From positions 8,184,001 to 8,248,000 of the forward strand of contig NZ_CP072941.1 in assembly GCF_018069625.1 (NCBI RefSeq): a stretch of 64,000 nt of DNA, written 5' to 3'. Positions within the stretch are counted from its first letter, which is position 1. The number at the start of each line of letters is the position of its first letter. The notes beneath the pieces are model-generated. The model was not told the DNA's origin. It searched no databases and saw only the letters and a list, made by a program, of their open reading frames with translations. The translations under genes were made by a program, and so were the position numbers. This stretch comes from Streptomyces yatensis (GTDB lineage: Bacteria > Actinomycetota > Actinomycetes > Streptomycetales > Streptomycetaceae). This document shows, one piece after another, positions 1 through 7,423 of this stretch.

Positions 1-1404
1 ACGTATCCGCTGCGTTCCTCCTTCAAGCCGTCGTACAACATGGCGGTCAACCTCGTCTCCCAGTTCGGGCGGCACCGCTCGCGCGAGCTGCTGGAGACCT
101 CCTTCGCGCAGTTCCAGGCCGACAAGGCGGTCGTCGGCATCTCCCGTCAGGTGCAGCGCAACGAGGAGGGGTTGGAGGGCTACCGCGCCTCCATGACCTG
201 CCATCTGGGCGACTTCGACGAGTACGCCCGGCTGCGCCGCGAGCTCAAGGACCGCGAGACCGAGCTGGCCAAGCAGGGTGCGGCCCAGCGGCGCGCGGCC
301 GCCGCGGTCGCCCTGGAGAAGCTCCGCCCCGGTGATGTCATCCATGTGCCCACCGGCAAGTTCGCCGGGCTCGCACTGGTGCTGGACCCCGGGCTGCCCG
401 CCGGGCGGGTCGGCGGCCACCGCGGCATGGAGTACCACGACGGGCCGCGGCCCCTGGTGCTCACCGCCGAGCGGCAGGTCAAGCGGCTGGCGTCGATCGA
501 CTTCCCCGTCCCGGTCGAGCCGCTGGACCGGATGCGGATCCCCAAGTCGTTCAATCCGCGCAGCCCCCAGTCCCGCCGCGATCTGGCCTCCGCGCTGCGC
601 AGCAAGGCCGGTCACCACGATGTGGGGCGCCGCCGCAAGGAGCGCTCGGCCGCCGCCGACGACACCGAGATCGCCCGGCTGCGCGCGGCCATCCGCGCCC
701 ACCCCTGCCACGGCTGCAGCGACCGCGAGGACCACGCCCGCTGGGGCGAGCGCTACCAGCGGCTGCTGCGCGACACCCGGCAGCTGGAGCGGCGCATCGA
801 GGGCCGGACGAACACCATCGCCCGCACCTTCGACCGGATCTGCTCCCTGCTGAGCGAGCTCGGCTATCTGCGCGGCGACGAGGTCACGGACGTGGGGAAG
901 CGGCTGGCGCGGCTGTACGGCGAGCTGGACCTGCTGGCCAGCGAATGCCTGCGCGAGGGCGTCTGGGAGGGGCTGCCCCCCGCCGAGCTGGCGGCCTGCG
1001 CCTCCGCGCTCGTCTACGAGGCGCGGACGGCCGATGACGCGCTGCCGCCCAAACTGCCCCCGGGCCGGGCCAAGGACGCGCTCGGCGAGATGGTCCGCAT
1101 ATGGGGGCGGCTGGACGCCCTCGAGGAGGAGCACAGGATCAACCAGGCGGAGGGCGTCGGCCAGCGCGAGCCGGACCTGGGCTTCGCCTGGGCCGCCTAC
1201 CGCTGGGCGTCCGGCCATGGGCTCGACGAGGTGCTGCGGGACATCGACATGCCGGCCGGGGACTTCGTGCGCTGGACCAAGCAACTGATCGATGTGCTCG
1301 GCCAGATCGCCGCGGCGGCCCCGGAGGGCTCGGTGGCCCGGAGCGCCCGCCGTGCGGTCGACGGGCTGCTGCGCGGGGTCGTGGCGTACTCCTCGGTCGG
1401 CTGA
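1..1404 (+). CDS. helY: DEAD/DEAH-box RNA helicase with DSHCT domain, C-terminal part (HelY-like)
   Basis: Only the last ~467 residues are in the window; the frame is open from base 1 and stops with TGA at 1402-1404. The first residues (YPLRSSFKPSYNM, then VNL) are the junction after the helicase core in actinobacterial Mtr4/Ski2-like helicases, and the end carries the DSHCT helical domain (motifs such as DRICSLLSELGYL, GRLDALEEEHRI, GDFVRWTKQLIDVLGQI). The family unwinds structured RNA in the cytoplasm, probably for turnover or processing. The ATPase motifs lie upstream of the window and were not seen, so activity is inferred from family membership only. Confidence 0.85.
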   Translation, partial: TYPLRSSFKPSYNMAVNLVSQFGRHRSRELLETSFAQFQADKAVVGISRQVQRNEEGLEGYRASMTCHLGDFDEYARLRRELKDRETELAKQGAAQRRAAAAVALEKLRPGDVIHVPTGKFAGLALVLDPGLPAGRVGGHRGMEYHDGPRPLVLTAERQVKRLASIDFPVPVEPLDRMRIPKSFNPRSPQSRRDLASALRSKAGHHDVGRRRKERSAAADDTEIARLRAAIRAHPCHGCSDREDHARWGERYQRLLRDTRQLERRIEGRTNTIARTFDRICSLLSELGYLRGDEVTDVGKRLARLYGELDLLASECLREGVWEGLPPAELAACASALVYEARTADDALPPKLPPGRAKDALGEMVRIWGRLDALEEEHRINQAEGVGQREPDLGFAWAAYRWASGHGLDEVLRDIDMPAGDFVRWTKQLIDVLGQIAAAAPEGSVARSARRAVDGLLRGVVAYSSVG

Positions 1405-1445
1405 GCCGGTCGTCGGCCTGAGCCGGTCGCCGGCCTGAGCCGGTC
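1402..1445. repeat. 17-bp tandem repeat straddling the helicase stop codon
   Basis: Two 17-bp units (TGAGCCGGTCGYCGGCC) and a 10-bp partial third follow each other. The first TGA is the helicase stop, so the same stop is repeated in the trailer. No function is evident; this is probably replication slippage. Confidence 0.8.
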
Positions 1446-1461
1446 CCTCGCTTCGGCGGGC

Positions 1462-2724
1462 TCAGGCCGGGTCGTAGGTGAAGGGGAGGGTGTTGCTGTT
1501 GCCCGCGGGGGTGTGGAGCTGGACATTGACCGTTCCGGCCGCGTGGGCCGGAGTCGTCGCCACGACCAGGGCGTCCGAGAGCACGCTGAAGGAGGCCGGG
1601 ATTCCGCCGAAGGTCACGGCGTCGGTGTAGGTGAGGTTGGAGCCGTTGATCGTGACGGAGTCGCCGCCCGACTCCGAGCCCTGGTTGGGGATGAGCGACG
1701 TGATGACCGGAGCGCCGAGGTAGGTGTAGTACGGGCTCCCGGGGCCCAGCGTGCTGGTGCCGCCCGGTGTGGTCACGGTGACCACGACCGTGCCGGTTCC
1801 GGCGGGAGCGGTCACCGTCAGCTGATTGTCGGAGATCACGGTGAGGCCGGTGGCGAGGTTGGGGCCGAAGTGGACAGCGCTGGCCAGGGCCAGGTTGCTG
1901 CCGATGATGGTGACGGTGTTGCCGCCGGCGTCCGAACCGAACTGCGGGCTCACCCCGATGACGACGGGGGCGGCGACATAGACGTACGGCAGCGGATTGC
2001 TGGTGCCCCCCGGCGTGGTGACGGTCACGTTCACCACGGACGCCGGCCCCGCCGGTGCGGTGGCGGTGATCTGGGTGGGCGTATTGGTGAGGATGGTGGC
2101 CGGGGTGGCACCGAAGAGCACCTGGATGGCACCCGAGAGTCCGGTGCCGGTGATGGTGACTATGTTGCCGCCGGAGGTGGGTCCTGAGGTGGGGTTGAGG
2201 TTGGTGATGGTGGGTGCGGGGGTGGCGGCGTAGGTGTAGGGGAGGGGGTTGCTGGTGCCGCCTGGGGTGGTGACGGTGACGTTGGTGGTGCCGGTGCCCG
2301 CGGGGGCGGTGGCGGTGATCTGGGTGGGGGTGTTGGTGAGGATGGTGGCGGGGGTGGCGCCGAAGAGGACCTGGGTGGCCCCGGCCAGGTTGGTGCCGGT
2401 GATGGTGACCGTATTGCCGCCGGAGGTGGGCCCCGAGGCCGGACTGAGCATGGTGAGCACCGGAGCCGCGACCGTCGTATAGGTGAAGAACACGTTCTGG
2501 GTGCTGGTGCCCGTCGGTCCCGTGACGGTCACCTTCACCGTGCCGCTTCCCGCCGGGGTTCTGGCAGTGATCTGTGTACTGCTCACGACGACCACATTGG
2601 TGGCCAGGTTGGAGCCGAACCTGACCACGGTGGTTCCGGTGAAACCGGAACCACTGATGGTGACAGGGGTGCCCCCGGCCGGATTGCCTTGTGTGGGGCT
2701 GACGCTGGTCACTACGGGGGCCAT
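1462..2724 (-). CDS. IPT/TIG repeat protein (420 aa)
   Basis: The ATG at 2724 is chosen because GGAGAAGG lies 6-7 bases before it; a longer open frame reaching 2913 has no such site and would overlap the upstream gene. The protein is almost entirely five IPT/TIG immunoglobulin-like repeats, each opening with a phrase like VTSVSPTQGNPAGG, carrying G-T-V-T-I-G-x-x-L/F and closing with TVTTPGGTS plus a Tyr-Thr-Tyr. No signal peptide, lipobox, sorting signal or membrane segment is visible, which is unusual for a domain best known from surface proteins. It lies 148 bp downstream of a second TIG gene on the same strand. Function is unknown; adhesive or structural roles are typical of TIG folds. Confidence 0.85.
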   Translation of the reverse strand: MAPVVTSVSPTQGNPAGGTPVTISGSGFTGTTVVRFGSNLATNVVVVSSTQITARTPAGSGTVKVTVTGPTGTSTQNVFFTYTTVAAPVLTMLSPASGPTSGGNTVTITGTNLAGATQVLFGATPATILTNTPTQITATAPAGTGTTNVTVTTPGGTSNPLPYTYAATPAPTITNLNPTSGPTSGGNIVTITGTGLSGAIQVLFGATPATILTNTPTQITATAPAGPASVVNVTVTTPGGTSNPLPYVYVAAPVVIGVSPQFGSDAGGNTVTIIGSNLALASAVHFGPNLATGLTVISDNQLTVTAPAGTGTVVVTVTTPGGTSTLGPGSPYYTYLGAPVITSLIPNQGSESGGDSVTINGSNLTYTDAVTFGGIPASFSVLSDALVVATTPAHAAGTVNVQLHTPAGNSNTLPFTYDPA

Positions 2725-2758
2725 GATGCCCTTCTCCTTCTTGAGCCGTGCGGACGGC

Positions 2759-2793
2759 CGTGCCCTGACCGGCGGGACGTCGGCCAGGGCACG
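2759..2793 (-). terminator. hairpin between the two TIG genes
   Basis: CGTGCCCTG-A-CCG pairs with CGG-C-CAGGGCACG (12 bp, one mismatch, 9-nt loop). It could attenuate read-through from the upstream TIG gene or mark separate transcripts. No T tract follows. Confidence 0.4.
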
Positions 2794-2872
2794 GGGGTCG
2801 GAAATCACCGTGTGCCATGCGGGGTGCTGACCGGGGTGACCGTGCGGGGTTTGCCCGCCGACGGTCGGTGGA

Positions 2873-3655
2873 TCAGGTGACCGTGAAGGCGGCGGGCCCG
2901 GATGTACCGCCACAAGTGGTGATCGTGAAGGCTCCGGCGCCCGCGGCCGCCGCGGCGGGCACCGCGGTGACGATGGAAGTGTCGTCGATGGGGGTGAAGG
3001 GCAGGCCCGTGAAGGCGGTGGCGGCCGAGTCGGTGAACGTGACGTCGGTGATGCCGATGAGACAGGTGGCGCCGTCGATGGTGGTCTCGGTCCCCGCCGC
3101 GCCCGTGGCAGGGGTCAGTGTGGCCGCTGTCAGCGTCGGTGCGTTGTAGTAGTCGATCAGGGCCGTGCCCGCGGTCCCGGTACCGCCCGCCGTGGTGACC
3201 GTGACCTGCTGGGTGTCGAAGCAGCCGGCCGGGGTGTGGGCCGGGGCCGTGACGGTGACCTGGGTGTTGCTGCCGCCGGCGGCGAATGCGACCGGAGTGA
3301 GCGCGCCCACGTTGACGGTGCCCCCGGCCGCGAAGCCGGTGCCGAAGACCGTGAGCGCACCCCCGGCGGCGGGCAGACAGGTCTCGTCCAGCCCGGTGGT
3401 CGTCGGCCTCGCGATGACGAAGAACGGCACCGCGTTCGTCCTGGTCCCGTTCGACAGGTTGGTGCTGACCGAGACCTGACCCGAGCACGGCGCGCTGGCG
3501 GGAACCACGAAGGTGACCAGGGTGTTGGTGACCGACGTCGGGCTGACGACGGCGCCGCCGAAGTTCACCGAGACGGTGGTGCCGAGCGAAGTGCCGTTGA
3601 TGTTGACGGTGGTGCCGACCGTGCCCTGGCTGGGAGTGAGGGAGGTGATGGGCAT
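2873..3655 (-). CDS. IPT/TIG domain protein (260 aa)
   Basis: The ATG at 3655 follows AGAGGAG at good spacing. The N-terminal ~80 residues form a clear TIG repeat (MPITSLTPSQGTVGTTVNI, later VNFGGAVVSPTSV). The rest has two or three diverged beta-sandwich repeats, including VFGTGFAAGGTVNVG and a C-terminal part with CLIGITDVTFTDS and a Cys pair. Like its downstream neighbour it lacks a secretion signal. The two genes probably share a promoter upstream of 3655 and may work together, but no enzyme motif is present and no specific role can be assigned. Confidence 0.8.
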   Translation of the reverse strand: MPITSLTPSQGTVGTTVNINGTSLGTTVSVNFGGAVVSPTSVTNTLVTFVVPASAPCSGQVSVSTNLSNGTRTNAVPFFVIARPTTTGLDETCLPAAGGALTVFGTGFAAGGTVNVGALTPVAFAAGGSNTQVTVTAPAHTPAGCFDTQQVTVTTAGGTGTAGTALIDYYNAPTLTAATLTPATGAAGTETTIDGATCLIGITDVTFTDSAATAFTGLPFTPIDDTSIVTAVPAAAAAGAGAFTITTCGGTSGPAAFTVT

Positions 3656-4134
3656 GGGTGTTCTCCTCTTTGATCATCCTGCTCTGGTGTGTGGGGTGTG
3701 CCGGGAGCGGGAGGGATGGGCAACGCGACCGTTGACCGCAGCGGGTTCCGCTGTGCGGAGGGGTGGGAAGGAGATGGACCCCACGGGCCCGGGACGCCAC
3801 GGCCTTCGGCGGAGACGGCATGTCCGGTGGTGGCGACTTGAGAGTGACTCGTGCCTGGGTGCCGGCCGCAGTAGGGCGAGCCGTGCAGAGAACTGGTCGG
3901 CGCCGAGATCTACTGCGGTGCCGGAACTCTCGCTCGATGTGAGTCAATCAAAAGAGTGATAGGTGCGGAAGGTGTGAAAAAGGCGTGTGCGGAGCTCATA
4001 TGACGATATGTCAAGGCTTCGCCGTCATCTCCTGTGAGCCGGAGTGCGCTCTCCGCCGCCGGATCGACGCCGGTACTCTGCCGTGGCTGCGGAGGCCCGG
4101 AACGCACCCCTGCCCCGGCCCGGGAACACGCAAC
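3656..4134 (-). promoter_or_regulatory. intergenic region upstream of the TIG genes; weak promoter candidate
   Basis: No gene is supported here. The 3940-4030 stretch is clearly more AT-rich than its surroundings. On the minus strand it offers a TTGACA hexamer at 4014-4009 beside a partly palindromic CATATGACGATATG. No convincing -10 was found at the usual distance, so the promoter call is tentative. Confidence 0.3.
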
Positions 4135-4164
4135 GGCCCCGGCCGGATGCTCCCGGCCGGGGCC
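4135..4164 (-). terminator. intrinsic hairpin after the siderophore-interacting gene
   Basis: A perfect 12-bp stem (GGCCCCGGCCGG at 4135-4146 with CCGGCCGGGGCC at 4153-4164, 6-nt loop) lies 38 bp past the stop codon. It is very stable and has no U tract, as is common in streptomycetes. Confidence 0.75.
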
Positions 4165-4202
4165 TGCTGGTCGTACGTGTCCGGTCGTACGTGGCGCGTC
4201 CG

Positions 4203-5084
4203 CTACGCCGCGGCCTCCTCGGGCCCCGACTTCTCCTGCTCCGCCTCGACCTGCTGGTTCCACTCGCGCTTCGACGCCTGCCAGCCGTCCTCGTCATGGC
4301 CGCGCCGCCAGTACCCGGAGATGGAAAGCCACTCGCGCGGGATCTGGTGCTCGAGGCGCAGATGGCGGCGGATCTCCTTCACGAAGCCCGCCTCGCCGTG
4401 GACGAAGGCGTGCACCTGGCCGGGCGGGAACTCCAGCCCCCGGACGGCCGCCACCAGTGCCTCGCCGACCGGCGCGGCGCCCCGGTGCAGCCAGCTCACC
4501 CGGGCCCCCTCGGGCACGGTGAGCTTGAGCTCCTCCGTCTCGTCCGCCACCTCGATGAACGCGTGCACCGGCACCGCGGCCGCGCCGCCCGCCCGGCTGT
4601 CGGTGAGCCGCTCCAGCGCGGCGGCGATCGCGGGCAGCGCGCTCTCGTCCCCCGCGAGCAGATGCCAGTCGGCCTCGGCGCCCGGGGCGTAGGCACCGCC
4701 CGGCCCCATGAAGTGGATCTCCTCGCCCGGCTGGACCCGCGAGGCCCACGGCCCGGCCAGCCCCTCGTCGCCATGGGTCACGAAGTCCACCGTCAGCTCG
4801 CGGGCCGCCGGGTCCCAGGCCCGCACCGTGTACGTCCGCGTGACCGGCCACTGCTCGCGCGGGAACTCGGCACGGATCCGCTCCAGGTCGAACGGCTCGG
4901 GGTAGGTGGCGCCCCCGGTCGGGAAGAGCAGCTTGATGTAGTGGTCGGTCCACTCGCCCGCGTGGAAGTCGGCGAGGCCGCCGCCGCCCAGGACGACCCG
5001 CACCATGTGCGGGGTCAGCCGGTCGGTGCGCACCACCTGTGCGCGATGCGGCGTGCGCGTCTTACGGGCCGGACGGTCCGCCAT
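4203..5084 (-). CDS. siderophore-interacting protein (ferric-siderophore reductase, SIP family)
   Basis: The 293-aa product has the SIP/ViuB architecture: an N-terminal FAD-binding barrel with the RTYT motif at residues 83-86, VDFVTHG and GPASR-type loops, then a NAD(P)-binding half with LLAGDESALPAI and a C-terminal SGYWRRG motif. The family releases iron from imported ferric siderophores by reduction in the cytoplasm. The ATG at 5084 follows GGGAGGTG. A near-consensus iron box sits 24 bp upstream, so iron-dependent repression is expected. It is followed by a strong hairpin and is probably transcribed alone. Confidence 0.92.
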   Translation of the reverse strand: MADRPARKTRTPHRAQVVRTDRLTPHMVRVVLGGGGLADFHAGEWTDHYIKLLFPTGGATYPEPFDLERIRAEFPREQWPVTRTYTVRAWDPAARELTVDFVTHGDEGLAGPWASRVQPGEEIHFMGPGGAYAPGAEADWHLLAGDESALPAIAAALERLTDSRAGGAAAVPVHAFIEVADETEELKLTVPEGARVSWLHRGAAPVGEALVAAVRGLEFPPGQVHAFVHGEAGFVKEIRRHLRLEHQIPREWLSISGYWRRGHDEDGWQASKREWNQQVEAEQEKSGPEEAAA

Positions 5085-5107
5085 GGCACCTCCCTGATCA
5101 ATAAGAG

Positions 5108-5126
5108 TTAGGTTTACCTAACCTAA
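5108..5126 (-). promoter_or_regulatory. iron box (DmdR/IdeR-type operator)
   Basis: The 19-bp site read on the minus strand is TTAGGTTAGGTAAACCTAA, close to the TTAGGTTAGSCTMACCTAA consensus recalled for DmdR1/IdeR/DtxR. It lies between the exonuclease stop (5131) and the siderophore-interacting gene start, so it should control only the latter. Confidence 0.88.
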
Positions 5127-5130
5127 CAGC

Positions 5131-6072
5131 TCACCCCTCGAGAGTGGACAGCAATCTGCGCAAAGATCCGCCCAATCCCCACCGTTCCGCGAGCGACTCC
5201 ACGGCTCCGGGGTCGCGCGGTGACCGCGGCAGCGCCGGGTCGAAGGCCGGCAGTGCCACATCCGAGGCCACCCGCACCACCTTCGGGGCGACCTCGACAT
5301 ACGGGCGCGCCTCGGCCAGCCGCTTGCGCTGGGTGGGGGTCAGCTTGGCGGCCGGGTCGTCGACGGCGGCCATGATCCCCGCCAGGTCGCCGTAAGCGGC
5401 CAGCAGCTTGGCGGCGGTCTTCTCGCCGACGCCGGGCACCCCCGGCAGCCCGTCGCTCGGGTCGCCGCGCAGCAGCGCCAGATCCGCGTAGCCGCGGCCG
5501 TCGACCCCGTACTTCTCGCGCACGTAGGACTCGTCGATCAGCTGCAGGGTGCCCACGCCCTTGACGGGGTAGAGCACCCGCACCCCGCGCTCGTCGTCCA
5601 CCAGCTGGAACAGATCGCGGTCGCCGGTGACGATGTCGACCGGGCCGCCCGCCCGGCCCGTGAGCGTGCCGATCACATCGTCGGCCTCGTAGTCCGCGGC
5701 GCCCACCCGCGCGATGCCGATCGCGTCGAGCACCTCGTCGATCACCGGGACCTGCGGGGAGAGGGTGTCCGGCACCTCCTCCTGGTCCACCCCGGCGCCC
5801 TCCGGGGCCTCCTCGGCGACCCGGTGGGCCTTGTAGGTGGGGATCAGCGCGACCCGCCAGGCCGGGCGCCAGTCGAAGTCCATACAGGCCACCAGATCGT
5901 CCGGGCGGTGGTCCTGGACGAGCCGGGCGATGAAGTCGAGGAGCCCGCGCACGGCGTTCACCGGCGTGCCGTCGGGGGCCCGGACCGAATCCGGCACTCC
6001 GAAATAGGCTCGGAAGTAGAGGGAGGCGGTGTCGAGGAGCATCAGGCGTCGCGTCACACCCCGATCATGCAC
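5131..6072 (-). CDS. 5'-3' exonuclease (FEN/PIN-like, H3TH)
   Basis: The 313-aa protein matches stand-alone bacterial 5'-3' exonucleases related to the N-terminal domain of DNA polymerase I. It has an early metal-site Asp in MLLDTASLYFR, acidic motifs YEADDVIGTL and VTGDRDLFQLV, and the helix-3-turn-helix GLPGVPGVGEKTAAKLL that grips DNA. The expected role is flap or 5'-end trimming in repair and Okazaki fragment maturation. The GTG at 6072 has no obvious ribosome site; a GTG five codons later is an alternative. It is not functionally linked to the iron gene downstream. Confidence 0.88.
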   Translation of the reverse strand: MHDRGVTRRLMLLDTASLYFRAYFGVPDSVRAPDGTPVNAVRGLLDFIARLVQDHRPDDLVACMDFDWRPAWRVALIPTYKAHRVAEEAPEGAGVDQEEVPDTLSPQVPVIDEVLDAIGIARVGAADYEADDVIGTLTGRAGGPVDIVTGDRDLFQLVDDERGVRVLYPVKGVGTLQLIDESYVREKYGVDGRGYADLALLRGDPSDGLPGVPGVGEKTAAKLLAAYGDLAGIMAAVDDPAAKLTPTQRKRLAEARPYVEVAPKVVRVASDVALPAFDPALPRSPRDPGAVESLAERWGLGGSLRRLLSTLEG

Positions 6073-6116
6073 TACCCGACGGACAGAACTCCTGGGATAA
6101 TGTGATGTGGATCACC

Positions 6117-6134
6117 GTTTGGTTTACGCCAAAC
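6117..6134. promoter_or_regulatory. inverted repeat in the betaine-transporter leader
   Basis: GTTTGG and CCAAAC flank a 6-nt spacer. It lies ~140 bp before the transporter ATPase and just downstream of a GATAAT hexamer (6096-6101), so it could be an operator or an RNA hairpin. No regulator is identified. Confidence 0.35.
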
Positions 6135-6220
6135 CGATCAGGGCAGGCGCGCCTCCGGAGCGAACCCGTTCAGTACTTCAACTATTGCGGCGGTCCGCGG
6201 TCCGATGCCGTGCCGCTCCA

Positions 6221-6253
6221 CGACCCGCCGGCGGGGGTGGCGGGTCGTTTTTT
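6221..6253 (+). terminator. terminator-like hairpin plus T6 just upstream of the transporter start
   Basis: CGACCCGCC (6221-6229) pairs with GGCGGGTCG (6239-6247) and is followed by six Ts ending 21 bases before the GTG start. The position inside the leader suggests an attenuator, but it could equally terminate upstream transcripts. Confidence 0.6.
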
Positions 6254-6274
6254 GGTGCGATCTGAGAGGTACAT

Positions 6275-7423
6275 GTGGCCACATTGCGAGCCGAACGCCT
6301 GTACAAGGTGTTCGGCAGACGACCCGATGAGGCGGTGGCGCAGCTCGAGAGCGGCGCGGACCGTGAAGAGCTCCGCGCGAGCGGGACGACAGCAGCGGTC
6401 ATCGATGCCTCCTTCACCGTCGAGGAGGGTCAGATCTTCGTCGTCATGGGTCTGTCCGGATCCGGTAAGTCCACGCTGCTGCGCATGCTGAACGGGCTGC
6501 TGGAGCCGACCGCGGGACGCGTGCTCTTCGACGACGACGACCTGACCGTGCTCAGCCCCAAGGACCTGCGCGAGGTGCGGTCCCGCAAGATCAGCATGGT
6601 CTTCCAGCACTTCGCCCTCTTCCCGCACCGCAGCGTGCTGGAGAACGCCGCCTACGGCCTCGAGGTGCAGGGTGTGCCGCGCGAGGAGCGCGTCCGGCGC
6701 GCCACCGAGGCGCTGGAGATGGTGGGCCTGGCCGGCTGGGAGAAGTCCTGGCCCGATGAGCTCTCCGGTGGTATGCAGCAGCGCGTCGGGCTCGCCCGCG
6801 CCCTGGCCACCGACGCCGACATGCTGCTGATGGACGAGTCCTTCAGCGCGCTCGACCCGCTGATCCGGCGCGATATGCAGGACCAGCTGCTCCAGCTGCA
6901 GAAGCGGCTCAAGAAGACCATCGTCTTCATCACCCACGACCTGAACGAGGCCATGCGGCTCGGCGACCGTATCGCCGTGATGCGCGACGGCCAGATCGTG
7001 CAGATCGGCACCGCCGAGGACATCCTGGTCACCCCGGCCAACGACTACGTCGCCTCCTTCACCCAGGACGTCGACCGCAGCCGGGTGCTCACCGCCGGCG
7101 CGATCATGGCCGAACCGAGCGAGGCGCTGGGCAGCGAGACCGACGACGGGACCACGCTCCGTACCGAGCAGGACGTGCTGGCGGCCGCCCCCGCCACCGT
7201 CCCCGAGTCCACGCCGATCATCGAGCTGTTCCGGCCCTGTTCGCGCAGCGGGGTCGCGGTCGCCGTCACCGACGACGACGGTGCGCTGGTCGGCGTCGTC
7301 ACCCGCGCCCGGCTGCTCGCCGTCCTCGGCGAGCCGGACTCCGGACCCGACGGCGCACAGCCGCCGGCCGGTGACACCCCGGACGCGCCCGAGGCCGCCA
7401 AGAAGGTGATCACCGGTGCCTAG
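6275..7423 (+). CDS. proV: glycine betaine/proline-type ABC transporter ATP-binding protein
   Basis: The 382-aa cytoplasmic ATPase has Walker A GLSGSGKST (59-67), the signature LSGGMQQR (163-170), Walker B MLLMDE (183-188), switch His in THDLNEAM, and the ~50-residue N-terminal extension typical of ProV/OpuAA. A C-terminal CBS-like segment (about 265-350) is where family members sense ionic strength. The GTG at 6275 follows GAGAGG. It overlaps the permease gene by 8 bp, implying translational coupling. Its role is to power osmoprotectant uptake (glycine betaine, proline betaine or choline); the exact substrate cannot be read from the sequence. Confidence 0.93.
   Translation: MATLRAERLYKVFGRRPDEAVAQLESGADREELRASGTTAAVIDASFTVEEGQIFVVMGLSGSGKSTLLRMLNGLLEPTAGRVLFDDDDLTVLSPKDLREVRSRKISMVFQHFALFPHRSVLENAAYGLEVQGVPREERVRRATEALEMVGLAGWEKSWPDELSGGMQQRVGLARALATDADMLLMDESFSALDPLIRRDMQDQLLQLQKRLKKTIVFITHDLNEAMRLGDRIAVMRDGQIVQIGTAEDILVTPANDYVASFTQDVDRSRVLTAGAIMAEPSEALGSETDDGTTLRTEQDVLAAAPATVPESTPIIELFRPCSRSGVAVAVTDDDGALVGVVTRARLLAVLGEPDSGPDGAQPPAGDTPDAPEAAKKVITGA

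Noticed and set aside
2725..2913. N-terminal extension of the first TIG protein to 2913
   Set aside because: It would overlap the upstream TIG gene, has Pro/Arg-rich non-TIG sequence and no ribosome site, while ATG 2724 has GGAGAAGG.
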